Assembly: GCA_009697105.1 (NCBI GenBank)
Contig: SIAQ01000038.1
Coordinates: 1 to 40,306, forward strand
Direction of reading: 5' to 3'
Length of the DNA stretch: 40,306 nt
Source: Gemmataceae bacterium
GTDB lineage: Bacteria; Planctomycetota; Planctomycetia; Gemmatales; Gemmataceae
The position numbers and the translations under genes are program-made. Below, in pieces: positions 8,230 to 16,691 of the stretch (the stretch's first letter is position 1; each line of letters begins with the position of its first letter). The notes under the pieces are model-generated. The model worked only from the letters and a program-made list of their open reading frames with translations. It was not told the DNA's origin and did not search any database.

Positions 8230-8730
8230 CTATGTCAACCGAAACGAAAAAACAATCTGCACTGTCTGGTCGTTGCTCTCGATCGCCGGTATCGCGCCGC
8301 ACAGCGATTCCGCATTTGCGCCCAAGTCACGTAACGACACACCGGCCAACGTCTCCGCGCCAAATTCGTCGCGCACCCGGGTGAGCAACTCGACGGCACG
8401 CTGGGCATGCGCGATCGCACCATCGGGTCGGCCTTCGCGAATCTTGACGCCGACGACGGCGAGTTGGATCAACGCTTTGAAGAACGTCGCTTCAATGCCC
8501 GTCCGGCCTGCGGCATGCCAGAGCGCTTCCCAGAATTCGTGTGCTTCCCAGTAATAGCCGTGGTTGAACAGATCGACGGCTAGGCGGTAATGCAGCGACC
8601 TCGGCCAATCGGGTGCGAGGGGTGCCTCCGGCGGTTCGACATCGGAGCCGAAGCGATGGCCGCGCGGATCGGAATGCGGATGGGGAAACTTGCCCGGAAC
8701 GTAAGCATAGGGCGGAAAGTTGGCGATCAT
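8230..8730 (-). CDS. DUF309 domain protein
   Basis: A 166-residue protein whose central part (L-F-N-H-G-Y-Y-W-E-A-H-E-F-W-E-A-L-W) is the DUF309 signature, a small helical domain with conserved H, E and W residues and unknown function. The ATG at 8730 overlaps the TGA of the upstream zinc-ribbon gene as ATGA, which implies translational coupling and fixes the start. The Pro/His-rich first 40 residues (P-P-Y-A-Y-V-P-G-K-F-P-H-P-H) are unusual but end where the domain begins. Confidence 0.75.
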   Translation of the reverse strand: MIANFPPYAYVPGKFPHPHSDPRGHRFGSDVEPPEAPLAPDWPRSLHYRLAVDLFNHGYYWEAHEFWEALWHAAGRTGIEATFFKALIQLAVVGVKIREGRPDGAIAHAQRAVELLTRVRDEFGAETLAGVSLRDLGANAESLCGAIPAIESNDQTVQIVFSFRLT

Positions 8731-8915
8731 GGCGTGGTCGTCGGGTTTTTGCGCGGTGGCGCTTCGAGCAGCGTCATCCAGGTCGGGGTTGCTTCGCCCT
8801 TGCACAAACAAACGCGCGACGTGACCTGCGGCAGCGCGAACTCGCGACGCTGGCAGCGCCGACATTCCCACACACGCCAAACATTGTGCCGAGTTCGCGA
8901 ACGGGGACCCTTCAT
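8727..8915 (-). CDS. Small zinc-ribbon-like protein coupled to DUF309 gene
   Basis: A 62-residue basic protein with C-R-R-C and, about 18 residues later, C-L-C, a plausible four-cysteine zinc ribbon. The ATG at 8915 has GTGGAG 7 bases upstream; a GTG at 8927 would add four residues. Its TGA overlaps the ATG of the DUF309 gene, so the two are almost certainly one operon. Its small size makes it easy to miss. It may bind nucleic acid or act as a partner of DUF309; both are guesses. Confidence 0.55.
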   Translation of the reverse strand: MKGPRSRTRHNVWRVWECRRCQRREFALPQVTSRVCLCKGEATPTWMTLLEAPPRKNPTTTP

Positions 8916-8936
8916 GCGTGACTCCACTTTGTGTTG

Positions 8937-8990
8937 CCGCTTGCGACTTAGCGCTCGCGCGGAACCTTGCGAGCGCTAAGCCGCAAGCGG
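8937..8990. repeat. Family B palindrome, copy 1
   Basis: Arms 8937-8958 and 8969-8990 (right arm GCGAGCGCTAAGCCGCAAGC) form a near-perfect inverted repeat between the cytochrome stop and the zinc-ribbon gene. Related copies are at 18670-18724 and 35702-35743, and a right arm alone is at about 20277-20298. Confidence 0.85.
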
Positions 8991-8996
8991 TGACAC

Positions 8997-9425
8997 TCAT
9001 TTTTTCTGTTTCTTATCCAGATCATCGACGAACTTTTGCAGCACCTGAACCTCGGCATCTTTCCAGCGTTCGGCTTTGCCCGGCGGCGGCATCATTTGCT
9101 TCTTGTTTTTCGACATGATGCGAGTGAGCATGCTGCCCGAATCGTCGGGGATGAAGAAGCCATCCTTGAGCAGTTTGGGGAAGTCCTTGTCGGCGTTACC
9201 GGAATATTTCAGCGCGGACACGACCTTGCCATTGTGACACCCCGTGCAGCTATCCTTGCCACCGCGATGCAGGAGCGGCCAGATTTCCTTGGTGAAGCGT
9301 TCCTGGAACACCTTGCGATCGGCGTCGGTCAGCTTGTCAAAGTTACCACCGCCGCCAGCGACGGAAAACGATACTGCAGATGCGACGAGAAATAATGTCA
9401 GCGCACAGAACAGACGGAGTTTCAT
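8997..9425 (-). CDS. Exported single-haem c-type cytochrome domain protein
   Basis: A 142-residue protein with a signal peptide (about residues 1-23) and one haem c site, C60-T-G-C-H64. Q-M-M-P-P-P-G further on supplies a likely axial methionine. This is the planctomycete cytochrome type often found with DUF1501 and DUF1553 proteins, where electron transfer coupled to extracellular catabolism is suspected but unproven. The DUF1501 gene lies 62 bases upstream on the same strand, so they are probably co-transcribed. The stop overlaps the edge of a family B palindrome. Confidence 0.85.
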   Translation of the reverse strand: MKLRLFCALTLFLVASAVSFSVAGGGGNFDKLTDADRKVFQERFTKEIWPLLHRGGKDSCTGCHNGKVVSALKYSGNADKDFPKLLKDGFFIPDDSGSMLTRIMSKNKKQMMPPPGKAERWKDAEVQVLQKFVDDLDKKQKK

Positions 9426-9487
9426 GGGTTGGATCTCGAAGGAGTGAGAAACGCTCGCGCGGCATACTGCGGGCGCTAAACGTAAAC

Positions 9488-10795
9488 CTACGCAAACAGC
9501 TCGCGCACCGGTTCGCCACGATCGAGGATCTCAACCGGGCGGCCTTCGGGATGCGTCAACCAACGGTGCGGATCGACGCCGACGGCATCGTAAATGGTAT
9601 AGGCGACATCAGCAGGCCCAACGGGTCGCCGCGTGACAAACGCGCCACGCCGATCCGTCTGCCCAAGCACAAGCCCACCCCGCGCGCCGGCCCCGGCGAA
9701 CACGAGCGACGCCGCTGGCGCCCAGTGATCGCGCCCCGTTTCGCGGTTGACAGTCGGCGTGCGGCCGAACTCGCCCATCGCAACCACCAGCGTGCTCGCC
9801 AGCAGGCCGCGTTGATCGAGGTCTTCGATGAGTGCGGAAAGGCCCTGGTCGAACTCCGGCAGCTTGCGATTCAAGCCGTTCCAGATTTGCGCGTGATGAT
9901 CCCACCCGCCGTAGTTGACGGTGACGAAGCGCACGTCGCGCTCGATCAAACGCCGAGCCAGCAGCGTACTTTGGCCGAAGGTATTGCGACCATAGCGATC
10001 ACGTGTTCGATCGGTTTCGTGTTCGATGGCGAAGGCGGTGCGTGCATTTTGCGAGACAAGGATGTCGGCGGCACGGCGTTGAAACTCGCCGTAGGTCTGA
10101 ATCTGATCGTTGCCCTGAATCTGGTCTGCAAGCGTATCTATCGCTTGCAACAGGGAACGACGGCGCTGGTCGGCGCGCAGGTTGAAATCGGCTGCCGGGG
10201 CGATGTCGGAGACCTGATAGTTCGCTTGATTCGGATCACCGGCGCGGAACGATTCGTAACGTCCACCCAGCCAGGCGCTTTTGCCTAGCTCCCAGGTGAA
10301 CGACGGGTTGCGCGGGATGGAGACATACGGCGGCAGCGCGCCACGGAAGCCAAGCTGATGCGATACAACCGCGCCGATCGCCGGGAAGTCGCCGAACGGG
10401 GAGCCGAAGCGCCCCGACATGGCCCAATTCGTCGCCGTCTCGTGGTGGTCGTTGTTGTGCGCGCCGGATCGGACCAGCGCGACCTTGTCCATGACCTGAC
10501 TCATGCGCGGCAGCAGTTCGCCGACCTGCGTGCCGACCACGTTCGTCGCGATCGGACGATAGATGCCGCGAATTTCTTCCGGCGCGTCCGGCTTGAGGTC
10601 GAAGCTATCGTGATGCGACAACCCGCCGCCGAGATAGACGAGGATCACGGATCGCGCCCGGGCCTCACGGCGATTCGGACGCTCGGCGTCTTGCGCCTGC
10701 AACAATTGCGGCAGCGTCAACCCGACGGCACCGATCGCGCCGAGCCGAAGAAAATCGCGGCGTGAGTTATTGTGGCCGGTGAAAATATCGATCAT
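9488..10795 (-). CDS. Tat-exported DUF1501 protein
   Basis: A 435-residue protein with a twin-arginine signal (N-S-R-R-D-F-L-R-L-G, R12-R13, then a hydrophobic stretch to A-Q-A). The rest is DUF1501, related to the alkaline phosphatase/sulfatase fold: G-G-L-S-H-H-D-S-F-D near the start, H-N-N-D-H-H-E-T, and V-V-A-M-G-E-F-G-R-T-P near the end. Planctomycetes have dozens of such proteins paired with cytochromes. The ATG at 10795 is chosen because the Tat motif then starts at residue 10; an upstream start adds 13 residues before it. Reaction unknown. Confidence 0.9.
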   Translation of the reverse strand: MIDIFTGHNNSRRDFLRLGAIGAVGLTLPQLLQAQDAERPNRREARARSVILVYLGGGLSHHDSFDLKPDAPEEIRGIYRPIATNVVGTQVGELLPRMSQVMDKVALVRSGAHNNDHHETATNWAMSGRFGSPFGDFPAIGAVVSHQLGFRGALPPYVSIPRNPSFTWELGKSAWLGGRYESFRAGDPNQANYQVSDIAPAADFNLRADQRRRSLLQAIDTLADQIQGNDQIQTYGEFQRRAADILVSQNARTAFAIEHETDRTRDRYGRNTFGQSTLLARRLIERDVRFVTVNYGGWDHHAQIWNGLNRKLPEFDQGLSALIEDLDQRGLLASTLVVAMGEFGRTPTVNRETGRDHWAPAASLVFAGAGARGGLVLGQTDRRGAFVTRRPVGPADVAYTIYDAVGVDPHRWLTHPEGRPVEILDRGEPVRELFA

Positions 10796-10933
10796 GGTTC
10801 GTTCTCGATCAGTAGGCGTAATACACCATTCCACCCTGTTACTTTACCAGCTGCGACGCCGAGCGAAAAGGCGGAAGTCTCATTCCTCGTTCGCAGGACG
10901 ACCTCACATCCGCGCTCCGCTGGCGCGTCGCGG

Positions 10934-12913
10934 CTAACCGGTAACCTCGCGCGCCGCTTTCGGCTCGTTGTCGATCGGGCGGTCGCTGGCTTTGATGGCG
11001 TCGGAAGCGGGCACGAGTTTCGGGCCGGGGACGTGCGATTCGAGAATCTCGCGCAGCTCTTTCCCGTCAACGGTTTCTTTTTCCATGAGCAGCTTGGCGA
11101 TGGCCTCGAGTGCCGGTTTGCGTTCGACGAGAATTCGCCGCACTTCGTCAAGCGCGTCCTCGATGATCTTGCGTACTTCAAGGTCGATCTCGCGTGCCGT
11201 CTCCTCGCTGAACTTGCGTGGACCTTCAAATAGCCCGGCGCCGCCGAGAAACGGGTTGCCGGTGTCGTCTGGATAGAAGATGCGACCGAGCCGACTCATG
11301 CCGAACATTTTGACCATTTTGCGTGCGATGTTATTAGCGTGATGCAAATCGCTGGTTGCGCCGTTGGCGATTTCGCCATAGATCAGTTCCTCGGCGATGG
11401 TGCCGCCGAGTGCGACTTTGATTTCGCTTTCAAGCTCGCCCTTGGTCTGCATGTGGCGATCGTCTTCGGGACGCTGTAGCACATAACCCAGGGCAAACCC
11501 GCGCGGGATGATCGTGACTTTGTGAACCTGGTGCGTGTTCGGCAAAGCGCAAGCGACCAGGGCATGGCCGCTCTCGTGATAGGCGACGCGCTGTTTGTCG
11601 TCGGGCGACATGATTCGACTTTTGCGTTCGAGACCGATCGCGCCGCGTTCGACGGCTTCGTTGAAGTCAGCCATGGCGACGGAATTGCGATCGTGCCGCG
11701 CCGCCAGCAGAGCCGCCTCGTTGACGATATTCGCCAAATCCGCGCCGGCGGAACCCGGCGTAAGGCTGGCGACTTGACGCAGATCGACATCGTCAGCGAG
11801 TTTCACATTGCGTGTGTGAACCTTGAGGATCGCCTCGCGCCCTTGCACATCGGCGCGATCGACGACGACGGTGCGATCAAAGCGACCCGGGCGCAGCAGC
11901 GCGGAATCAAGCGTTTCGGGTCGATTCGTCGCCGCCATCATGATGACGCCGGCGTTGGACTCGAAGCCGTCCATTTCGACGAGGAGCTGATTGAGCGTTT
12001 GCTCGCGTTCGTCGTGCCCGCCGACCGACATGCCGCCGCGGGTTTTGCCCAGGGCGTCGAGTTCGTCGATGAAAATGATGCACGGTGCCTGCGACTCGGC
12101 CTGGTTGAAGAGGTCGCGGACTCGACTGGCGCCGACGCCGACAAAAAGCTCGACGAAGTCCGACCCGCTCATGCTAAAGAACGGCACCTCGGCTTCACCG
12201 GCGACGGCCTTGCCCAGCAGCGTCTTTCCCGTGCCCGGCGGCCCGACGAGTAGCACGCCTTTCGGAATGCGGCCACCGAGTGCGCGATACTTTTCGGGCG
12301 TCTTGAGGAAATCAACGATCTCGCGCAACTCCGCGACGGCTTCATCAATACCCGCGACATCTTCAAAGGTGACGCGATTGTCCTTCTGTGCGTAGAGTTT
12401 GTGCTTGCTGCGGCCGAACGACAGCGCTCCGCCGCCGCCCGAGATCCAGCGCAGCATGAAGAAGCCGATCAGCAGGATCGGGAAAAACAACAGGAAGCCC
12501 ATGAAGATTGTCTGCAGGCCTTCGGCGAACGGGCGTTCCTCGTCACCTTGATAGTTCGGGCCGGCACGCTTGTCGAGCCGGCTCAAGAGTTCGGCGTCGC
12601 CGGCGAGACCGATGCGCGTACGGAATGCCTTGGTCTCACTAATCTGCTTGGGCTTGAGGTCGCCGTCGGATACGGTATCGGTGATGACGAGATCGCCGCG
12701 AATCTCCGAGCCGCGCCGCACGAGTACGTTTTGGAATCGCGTCGCCGGATCGTCGGCCCTGCAGAGATGCATCAGGCTGCCGTAGGCAAGATCGCGCATC
12801 GGTTGTTCGCGATTAACGAACCACATGGACGTCATCGCCATCAGCGCGAGAACGAGCACGAAGGGCACGCCCGCAAGGAATGGCTTGGCGCGATCTTTGT
12901 TTTTCTTCTGCAC
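10934..12913 (-). CDS. ftsH: ATP-dependent zinc metalloprotease FtsH
   Basis: A membrane AAA+ protease that degrades misfolded membrane proteins and some regulators. It has two transmembrane helices (about 13-30 and 140-165), a periplasmic domain between them, and an AAA domain with Walker A G-P-P-G-T-G-K-T (about 223-230), Walker B I-I-F-I-D-E-L-D and the second region of homology ending R-P-G-R-F-D-R. The zinc site H-E-S-G-H is at about 444. The GTG at 12913 is preferred: GGAGAG stands 5 bases upstream and it gives 659 residues, normal for FtsH. An ATG at 12994 would add 27 residues, and longer frames would translate a palindromic repeat. Confidence 0.95.
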   Translation of the reverse strand: MQKKNKDRAKPFLAGVPFVLVLALMAMTSMWFVNREQPMRDLAYGSLMHLCRADDPATRFQNVLVRRGSEIRGDLVITDTVSDGDLKPKQISETKAFRTRIGLAGDAELLSRLDKRAGPNYQGDEERPFAEGLQTIFMGFLLFFPILLIGFFMLRWISGGGGALSFGRSKHKLYAQKDNRVTFEDVAGIDEAVAELREIVDFLKTPEKYRALGGRIPKGVLLVGPPGTGKTLLGKAVAGEAEVPFFSMSGSDFVELFVGVGASRVRDLFNQAESQAPCIIFIDELDALGKTRGGMSVGGHDEREQTLNQLLVEMDGFESNAGVIMMAATNRPETLDSALLRPGRFDRTVVVDRADVQGREAILKVHTRNVKLADDVDLRQVASLTPGSAGADLANIVNEAALLAARHDRNSVAMADFNEAVERGAIGLERKSRIMSPDDKQRVAYHESGHALVACALPNTHQVHKVTIIPRGFALGYVLQRPEDDRHMQTKGELESEIKVALGGTIAEELIYGEIANGATSDLHHANNIARKMVKMFGMSRLGRIFYPDDTGNPFLGGAGLFEGPRKFSEETAREIDLEVRKIIEDALDEVRRILVERKPALEAIAKLLMEKETVDGKELREILESHVPGPKLVPASDAIKASDRPIDNEPKAAREVTG

Positions 12914-12995
12914 GAAGGCTCTCCGAATGTTCCACCTGTCGGTCTGCGGGCTCTCCGAATCATTATATACTTCACGCGGTTTGAATTGTCGCATC

Positions 12996-13056
12996 GGTGG
13001 CACAGACATTTCTGTCTGTGTAAACCCCAAGCACAGACAGGAATGCCTGTGCCACC
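12996..13056. repeat. Family F palindrome
   Basis: GGTGGCACAGACATTTCTGT (12996 on) and its near-complement (13032-13056) form a 25-bp inverted repeat with a short loop. It lies upstream of ftsH in a 382-base gap. The minus-strand frame of ftsH stays open through it, so automated calls may wrongly extend the protein. Confidence 0.85.
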
Positions 13057-13098
13057 GTTCAACAAATCGGACAAGTCTAGGGGTGCGAAAAGGCAAAA

Positions 13099-13166
13099 TT
13101 GACAGGTCCGTGAGGCCAGGATTTCCACGGCCTGGCTAGGCTGGAATGCCTGGCCCCACTTGTCAA
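13099..13166. repeat. Nested inverted repeat upstream of ftsH
   Basis: TTGACAGGT...GGCCAGG (13099-13120) pairs imperfectly with CCTGGCC...ACTTGTCAA (13149-13166), and internal GGCCAGG/CCTGGC pieces give further pairing. It looks like another member of the intergenic palindrome class. The rest of the gap to the porin terminator shows nothing else. Confidence 0.55.
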
Positions 13167-13223
13167 ATCAAAACGCAAAACCCGTGACGCTCCCGCGTAG
13201 CCGGTCCGCACATTGCCGAACAC

Positions 13224-13262
13224 GAAAAAAATCCACTTTCCCCGCGAAGGGAGAAAGTGGAT
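13224..13262 (-). terminator. Intrinsic terminator of the porin gene
   Basis: ATCCACTTTC (13231-13240) pairs with GAAAGTGGAT (13253-13262) across a GC-rich loop. On the minus strand the stem is followed by a run of T (A run at 13224-13230). It lies about 35 bases beyond the porin stop and is well formed. Confidence 0.8.
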
Positions 13263-13295
13263 TGGCACAATGACCGCGTTGTTATTACAGGCGGA

Positions 13296-14933
13296 TTAAT
13301 AGTTGAACTGCATCTGAACTCGGAACACGTCGCCACGGAAATCCTGATAGGAGACTTGGTTGGCGCCGGTAAGCGCCGTGAAGTTCGGCGTTTGCACCTT
13401 GCTGTATTCAAAGGTGATCTCGAATTCCTTGCGAAGCTGCCATTCGACGCCGACATCCAGCTGGCGCTGATGGCCATACGGGGCATTGATCTGGCTTTTG
13501 TAACCGCCCGTGTACTGCTGCCAGCGGACGTACGGGGTTTGGATGCCCCATTTGTCAGTTTCATGGCGATACATGGTCATGAGGTAACCGCCGTGCAGGT
13601 TTCGCGTGCCGATCTGTGTCTGCGCATCGTTCAAGCCGGGGCCTTCGCCGTATTGCCATTCAGCCTGAAAACCCCAAGGTTGTGGGAAGATGGTGAAGGA
13701 AGCCGCAGCACGCTGCTCGAAGATACCCGTCGTTCCACCGTCGAGCGATGGTGTGACGGCGGCGGCGCCCTTGCCGAGTGGCCGAATCGCCGTCGTGCCG
13801 ACGCTGTACATGCCGCGATACCCCTGAATGCCGGCCTCGATCACCTGGCCATTCGGGAGTTGAACCGGACAGGTCAATCGCGAGACGATGTGCAGGTTGT
13901 TGTCGCGTTCGATTTGCGAGCCGCCTTGGCCATTGTACACGCCGAATGCAAAGATACCGAAGTTGTTGGATCCCTTCAGACCACCGTTAACGAGCATGCT
14001 GAGCAGTTTCTGTTTTTCGACGGGCGTCCAATAATAAATCACGCCCAGATCGCGTTCATTCGGCGCCACAGCCGAGTTCATTGCATCGGTACGATCCAGG
14101 GTGATACGATTCTGGCTCGACTGGCAGTTTTCCCAGCCGTACGGAATTTTTGAAAGGCCGATACGAAGGCGATTTACTTTCTCTTTATCGATGTAGTAAT
14201 CCGCGTAGAGATCGCGAAGTTGGGCGTAAAAAGTGTTATTATTTGCGCCGTCGGTGTTTGACGCGAAATCCGGTTGAAAGTACACAAACAGATGATCCGA
14301 AACGTCGCCTGACAAAACCAGTCGGGCCCGGCGGATGAGGAAGTTTTCACGCTGGCCGTTGATGGTACGGTCGCCGAATAAGTTTGCCGGCGCGCTTCCC
14401 GCCTCCTCGGTCAACGTGCGGCCGAAACGAATTTGCGTGTATCCCCTAATGGACAATCGATCATACCATTTCTTCCCTTCTTTGTTTCGGCTCAGGGAAT
14501 CCAAGAGCGATTGCAAGGCAAACTCCTGCTCGGGGTCCTGTTCGTAGGCCCTGGGAAAAATCCTGTGCTCCTTGAACTGAACGCCGTGATCGTTGGCTCG
14601 CGCTTCCTCCTTCTTCACGGCCGCGTCGATAAGTTTTTTTTCCTCATCCGCCTCCTTCTTTGCAGCATCCGCCCGTTTCTTTTCGTCTTCTTTTTTCTTC
14701 CAATAAACACCGATAATCTCCTCGATCTCTTTGCGATCTAAACCCTGGAACGAAGCCGCCGCCGAAGTTGGCGCTTGGTCACTATCCTTGGCCTGTGGCG
14801 AACCAAGCGGATTTCCCGCGCCCGGTAGCATGGGCATGAACGCTGGTGGCTGGGCGTTCACCCAAGCTGGGAATACGAAAAACGCCGATGCAATCGATAA
14901 CCATACGATCATCCTGATTCGGAACTGGACCAT
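13296..14933 (-). CDS. Outer-membrane porin, phosphate-selective O/P-like
   Basis: A 545-residue protein with a signal peptide (about 1-28, ending W-V-N-A-Q), a Lys/Glu-rich coiled coil (about 68-115) and a C-terminal beta barrel of the OprO/OprP superfamily. Typical pieces are L-S-I-R-G-Y-T-Q-I-R-F, F-L-I-R-R-A-R-L-V-L-S-G and the aromatic end Q-M-Q-F-N-Y. The coiled coil may span the periplasm, as in S-layer-homology-lacking planctomycete porins. AGGAGG 6 bases before the ATG at 14933 fixes the start. Anion or phosphate selectivity is family-level inference; I saw no Pho box upstream. Confidence 0.85.
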   Translation of the reverse strand: MVQFRIRMIVWLSIASAFFVFPAWVNAQPPAFMPMLPGAGNPLGSPQAKDSDQAPTSAAASFQGLDRKEIEEIIGVYWKKKEDEKKRADAAKKEADEEKKLIDAAVKKEEARANDHGVQFKEHRIFPRAYEQDPEQEFALQSLLDSLSRNKEGKKWYDRLSIRGYTQIRFGRTLTEEAGSAPANLFGDRTINGQRENFLIRRARLVLSGDVSDHLFVYFQPDFASNTDGANNNTFYAQLRDLYADYYIDKEKVNRLRIGLSKIPYGWENCQSSQNRITLDRTDAMNSAVAPNERDLGVIYYWTPVEKQKLLSMLVNGGLKGSNNFGIFAFGVYNGQGGSQIERDNNLHIVSRLTCPVQLPNGQVIEAGIQGYRGMYSVGTTAIRPLGKGAAAVTPSLDGGTTGIFEQRAAASFTIFPQPWGFQAEWQYGEGPGLNDAQTQIGTRNLHGGYLMTMYRHETDKWGIQTPYVRWQQYTGGYKSQINAPYGHQRQLDVGVEWQLRKEFEITFEYSKVQTPNFTALTGANQVSYQDFRGDVFRVQMQFNY

Positions 14934-14997
14934 CCTGGTCCTCCTCTGATTAGGTCGGCGTCGTTTACCTTTAAGTCGGAATGCTGGGTATTATTAT

Positions 14998-15128
14998 TAC
15001 GACAGCGCTACATCGTATCCTGTAGCTGAATTCGTGAGAATTCGGCCTTCCCTCGTTTGCCCAAGTCGTCCGAATTCTCACGAATTCGGCTACAATGCGG
15101 GCCAAATTCTCGATCTAGCGCTGTCGTA
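14998..15128. mobile_element. MITE-like element sharing its ends with the IS at 1-145
   Basis: This 131-bp element has 13-bp perfect terminal inverted repeats, TACGACAGCGCTA (14998-15010) and its complement (15116-15128). It is flanked on both sides by TTAT, a possible 4-bp target duplication. Inside is a long imperfect palindrome (15022-15045 with 15070-15093, one mismatch) built on GAATTCGTGAGAATTCGG. It has no coding capacity. The same terminal sequence bounds the IS at 133-145, so that transposase family probably mobilised it. It lies 64 bases upstream of the porin start. Confidence 0.7.
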
Positions 15129-15385
15129 TTATTTTGCCGAATGTAATTTTAACGCAGGTTATTATCGGTTTGGAACTTGAGGCTGCATTAGGAAGATTGC
15201 AACAAACTAAGTTACAGCATTCACAGGTCGAGTCCTTTTTGGCAAGATAGCAAGACTACTGAATGGCCGTACTTACACAGTCTCACGAAACGTATGTGAA
15301 TCCATGCGGTTTGGCGAGGTTGGCAAAGAAAAGACTCGCCCCGATTTATCAAATGTGACGCGCCCTCTCAAAAAGCCCGTTCCCC

Positions 15386-15428
15386 GTTTAGCGCCCGCGT
15401 GACGCCTCACATTACGCCGGCGCTAAAC
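15386..15428. repeat. Short family A-like palindrome
   Basis: GTTTAGCGCC (15386-15395) pairs with GGCGCTAAAC (15419-15428). The surrounding gap (14934-15500) otherwise holds the MITE-like element and about 250 bases in which I see no gene or clear signal. Confidence 0.65.
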
Positions 15429-15500
15429 AAAAAACGAATTCTGAGGGTCGCGTCAAATACATGCGCCATGTGAACGGTTACTGATTGCCCAATAGTTTGT

Positions 15501-16572
15501 TCACGCGAAATCGATCGGTGGATAGCGCGGTTCGTCGGTTTGCGCCAATGTGGTGATGAACTCGCGCAGGGCACGTTCAAACTCGTCGACGCGATCGACC
15601 TGCTGCTGCCAAAAATCGTTGACCTCGCAGCGATCATCCGGTTTCACGTATAGCCTCGGCTTGGATAGCTCGCCGTCCGCTGGGAATTTCGTTGGCAGGT
15701 GAAACGCCCAATCGGGTGAGCGCAACAGCCAACATTCGTAGCCATCGATTTCCAAAGTCGACACCGCGTAGGGTCGAACCGACGGTACTTCGCCGCGCAA
15801 CAACGGCCAAAGGCTGCGGCCATGCATCGGCGCGTCGGCTCCTTCCAGGAACGTCGCCGTCAGATCGAGCGGTTGGGTCAGGGCGTTGATGCGCATTCCC
15901 GCCTCGGCGCCATTCGGTAGACGCATCACCAACGGCACATGCACGAGTTCCGCGTGCAGCCACGGCCTGGGCGCGCCGACCATGCCGTGCTCGCCCAACG
16001 GAAGTCCTGCGCGAGCCGTTACGCAGATTAACATGTCGGCTTGTGATTTTACGTGATCCAACACGCGGCCGAGTTGGGCGTCGAAATACGTCACCACGGC
16101 GGCATAGGTATTTTGCAGGGTCACCACCTCAGCTTCATCGAGCGTGGCACAGGCCATCGGCGGGTCGGGCCAAGGCGTCAGGCGTTCTTCCGCGTCGTCT
16201 TCGTCGAAGTAGGAATCGAGCGAGTCGGCATCGAGTTTCCACGGCGGGATCAAGCATGGGCCTTCGATCCATAAACATTCCGTGGCGTCGTTGATCGCTC
16301 GAATCGCATCGTTGGCAAAGCTTGCCAAGTCTGCACATCGCACGACGCTTGGCGAAAACACTACCGGCCCGTTGCTATGATGACCACTGGCGATGCTGCG
16401 CTCCGCCCAGGGCCGATCACGCAATAGTTCCGGTTGATCGGCAATATGCCAATCGAAGACGACGCCCTCGGCTGCGAGACGATCGAGATTCGGCGTCGCA
16501 ACCCAGTCGTTGCCATAACATCCGATAAAGGCCGTGGAAAGTCCAGTGGCTTCGATGACAAGGATTTTCATA
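15501..16572 (-). CDS. Sulfatase-fold protein lacking catalytic residues
   Basis: A 357-residue protein related to arylsulfatases: G-C-Y-G-N-D-W-V-A-T-P-N-L-D-R-L-A-A-E-G-V near the N-terminus, L-G-E-H-G-M-V-G, and V-P-L-V-M-R-L-P-N-G later. The C/S-x-P-x-R sequence that yields formylglycine is absent, the early metal-binding D-D is replaced (I-E-A-T-G), and the usual S-D-H-G reads T-A-R-A-G. There is no signal peptide. It is therefore probably a non-catalytic pseudoenzyme. The ATG at 16572 starts the first strand (M-K-I-L-V-I-E); the ribosome binding site is weak. Confidence 0.75.
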
Positions 16573-16598
16573 GGATCATTGTAAGCAAACAACAATCA

Positions 16599-16678
16599 AG
16601 CCCAAGGGTGAGGTACTCCGAGCCCTTGGGATAGTGGGGCCTGATCCCAAGGGTTCGGAGTACCTCACCCTTGGGCTT
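16599..16678. repeat. Family C palindrome, copy 2
   Basis: Arms 16599-16632 and 16644-16678 form a near-perfect inverted repeat containing GTGAGGTACTCCGA and its complement, the same core as at 6413-6503. It separates two divergent genes, so it lies in both 5' regions. Confidence 0.9.
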
Positions 16679-16691
16679 CTGGATTATTTGA

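Noticed and set aside
11522..12253. Plus-strand frame opposite ftsH
   Set aside because: Antisense shadow of the AAA domain.
14941..14997. Pho box upstream of the OprO/P-like porin
   Set aside because: No direct repeats resembling CTGTCAT were found.
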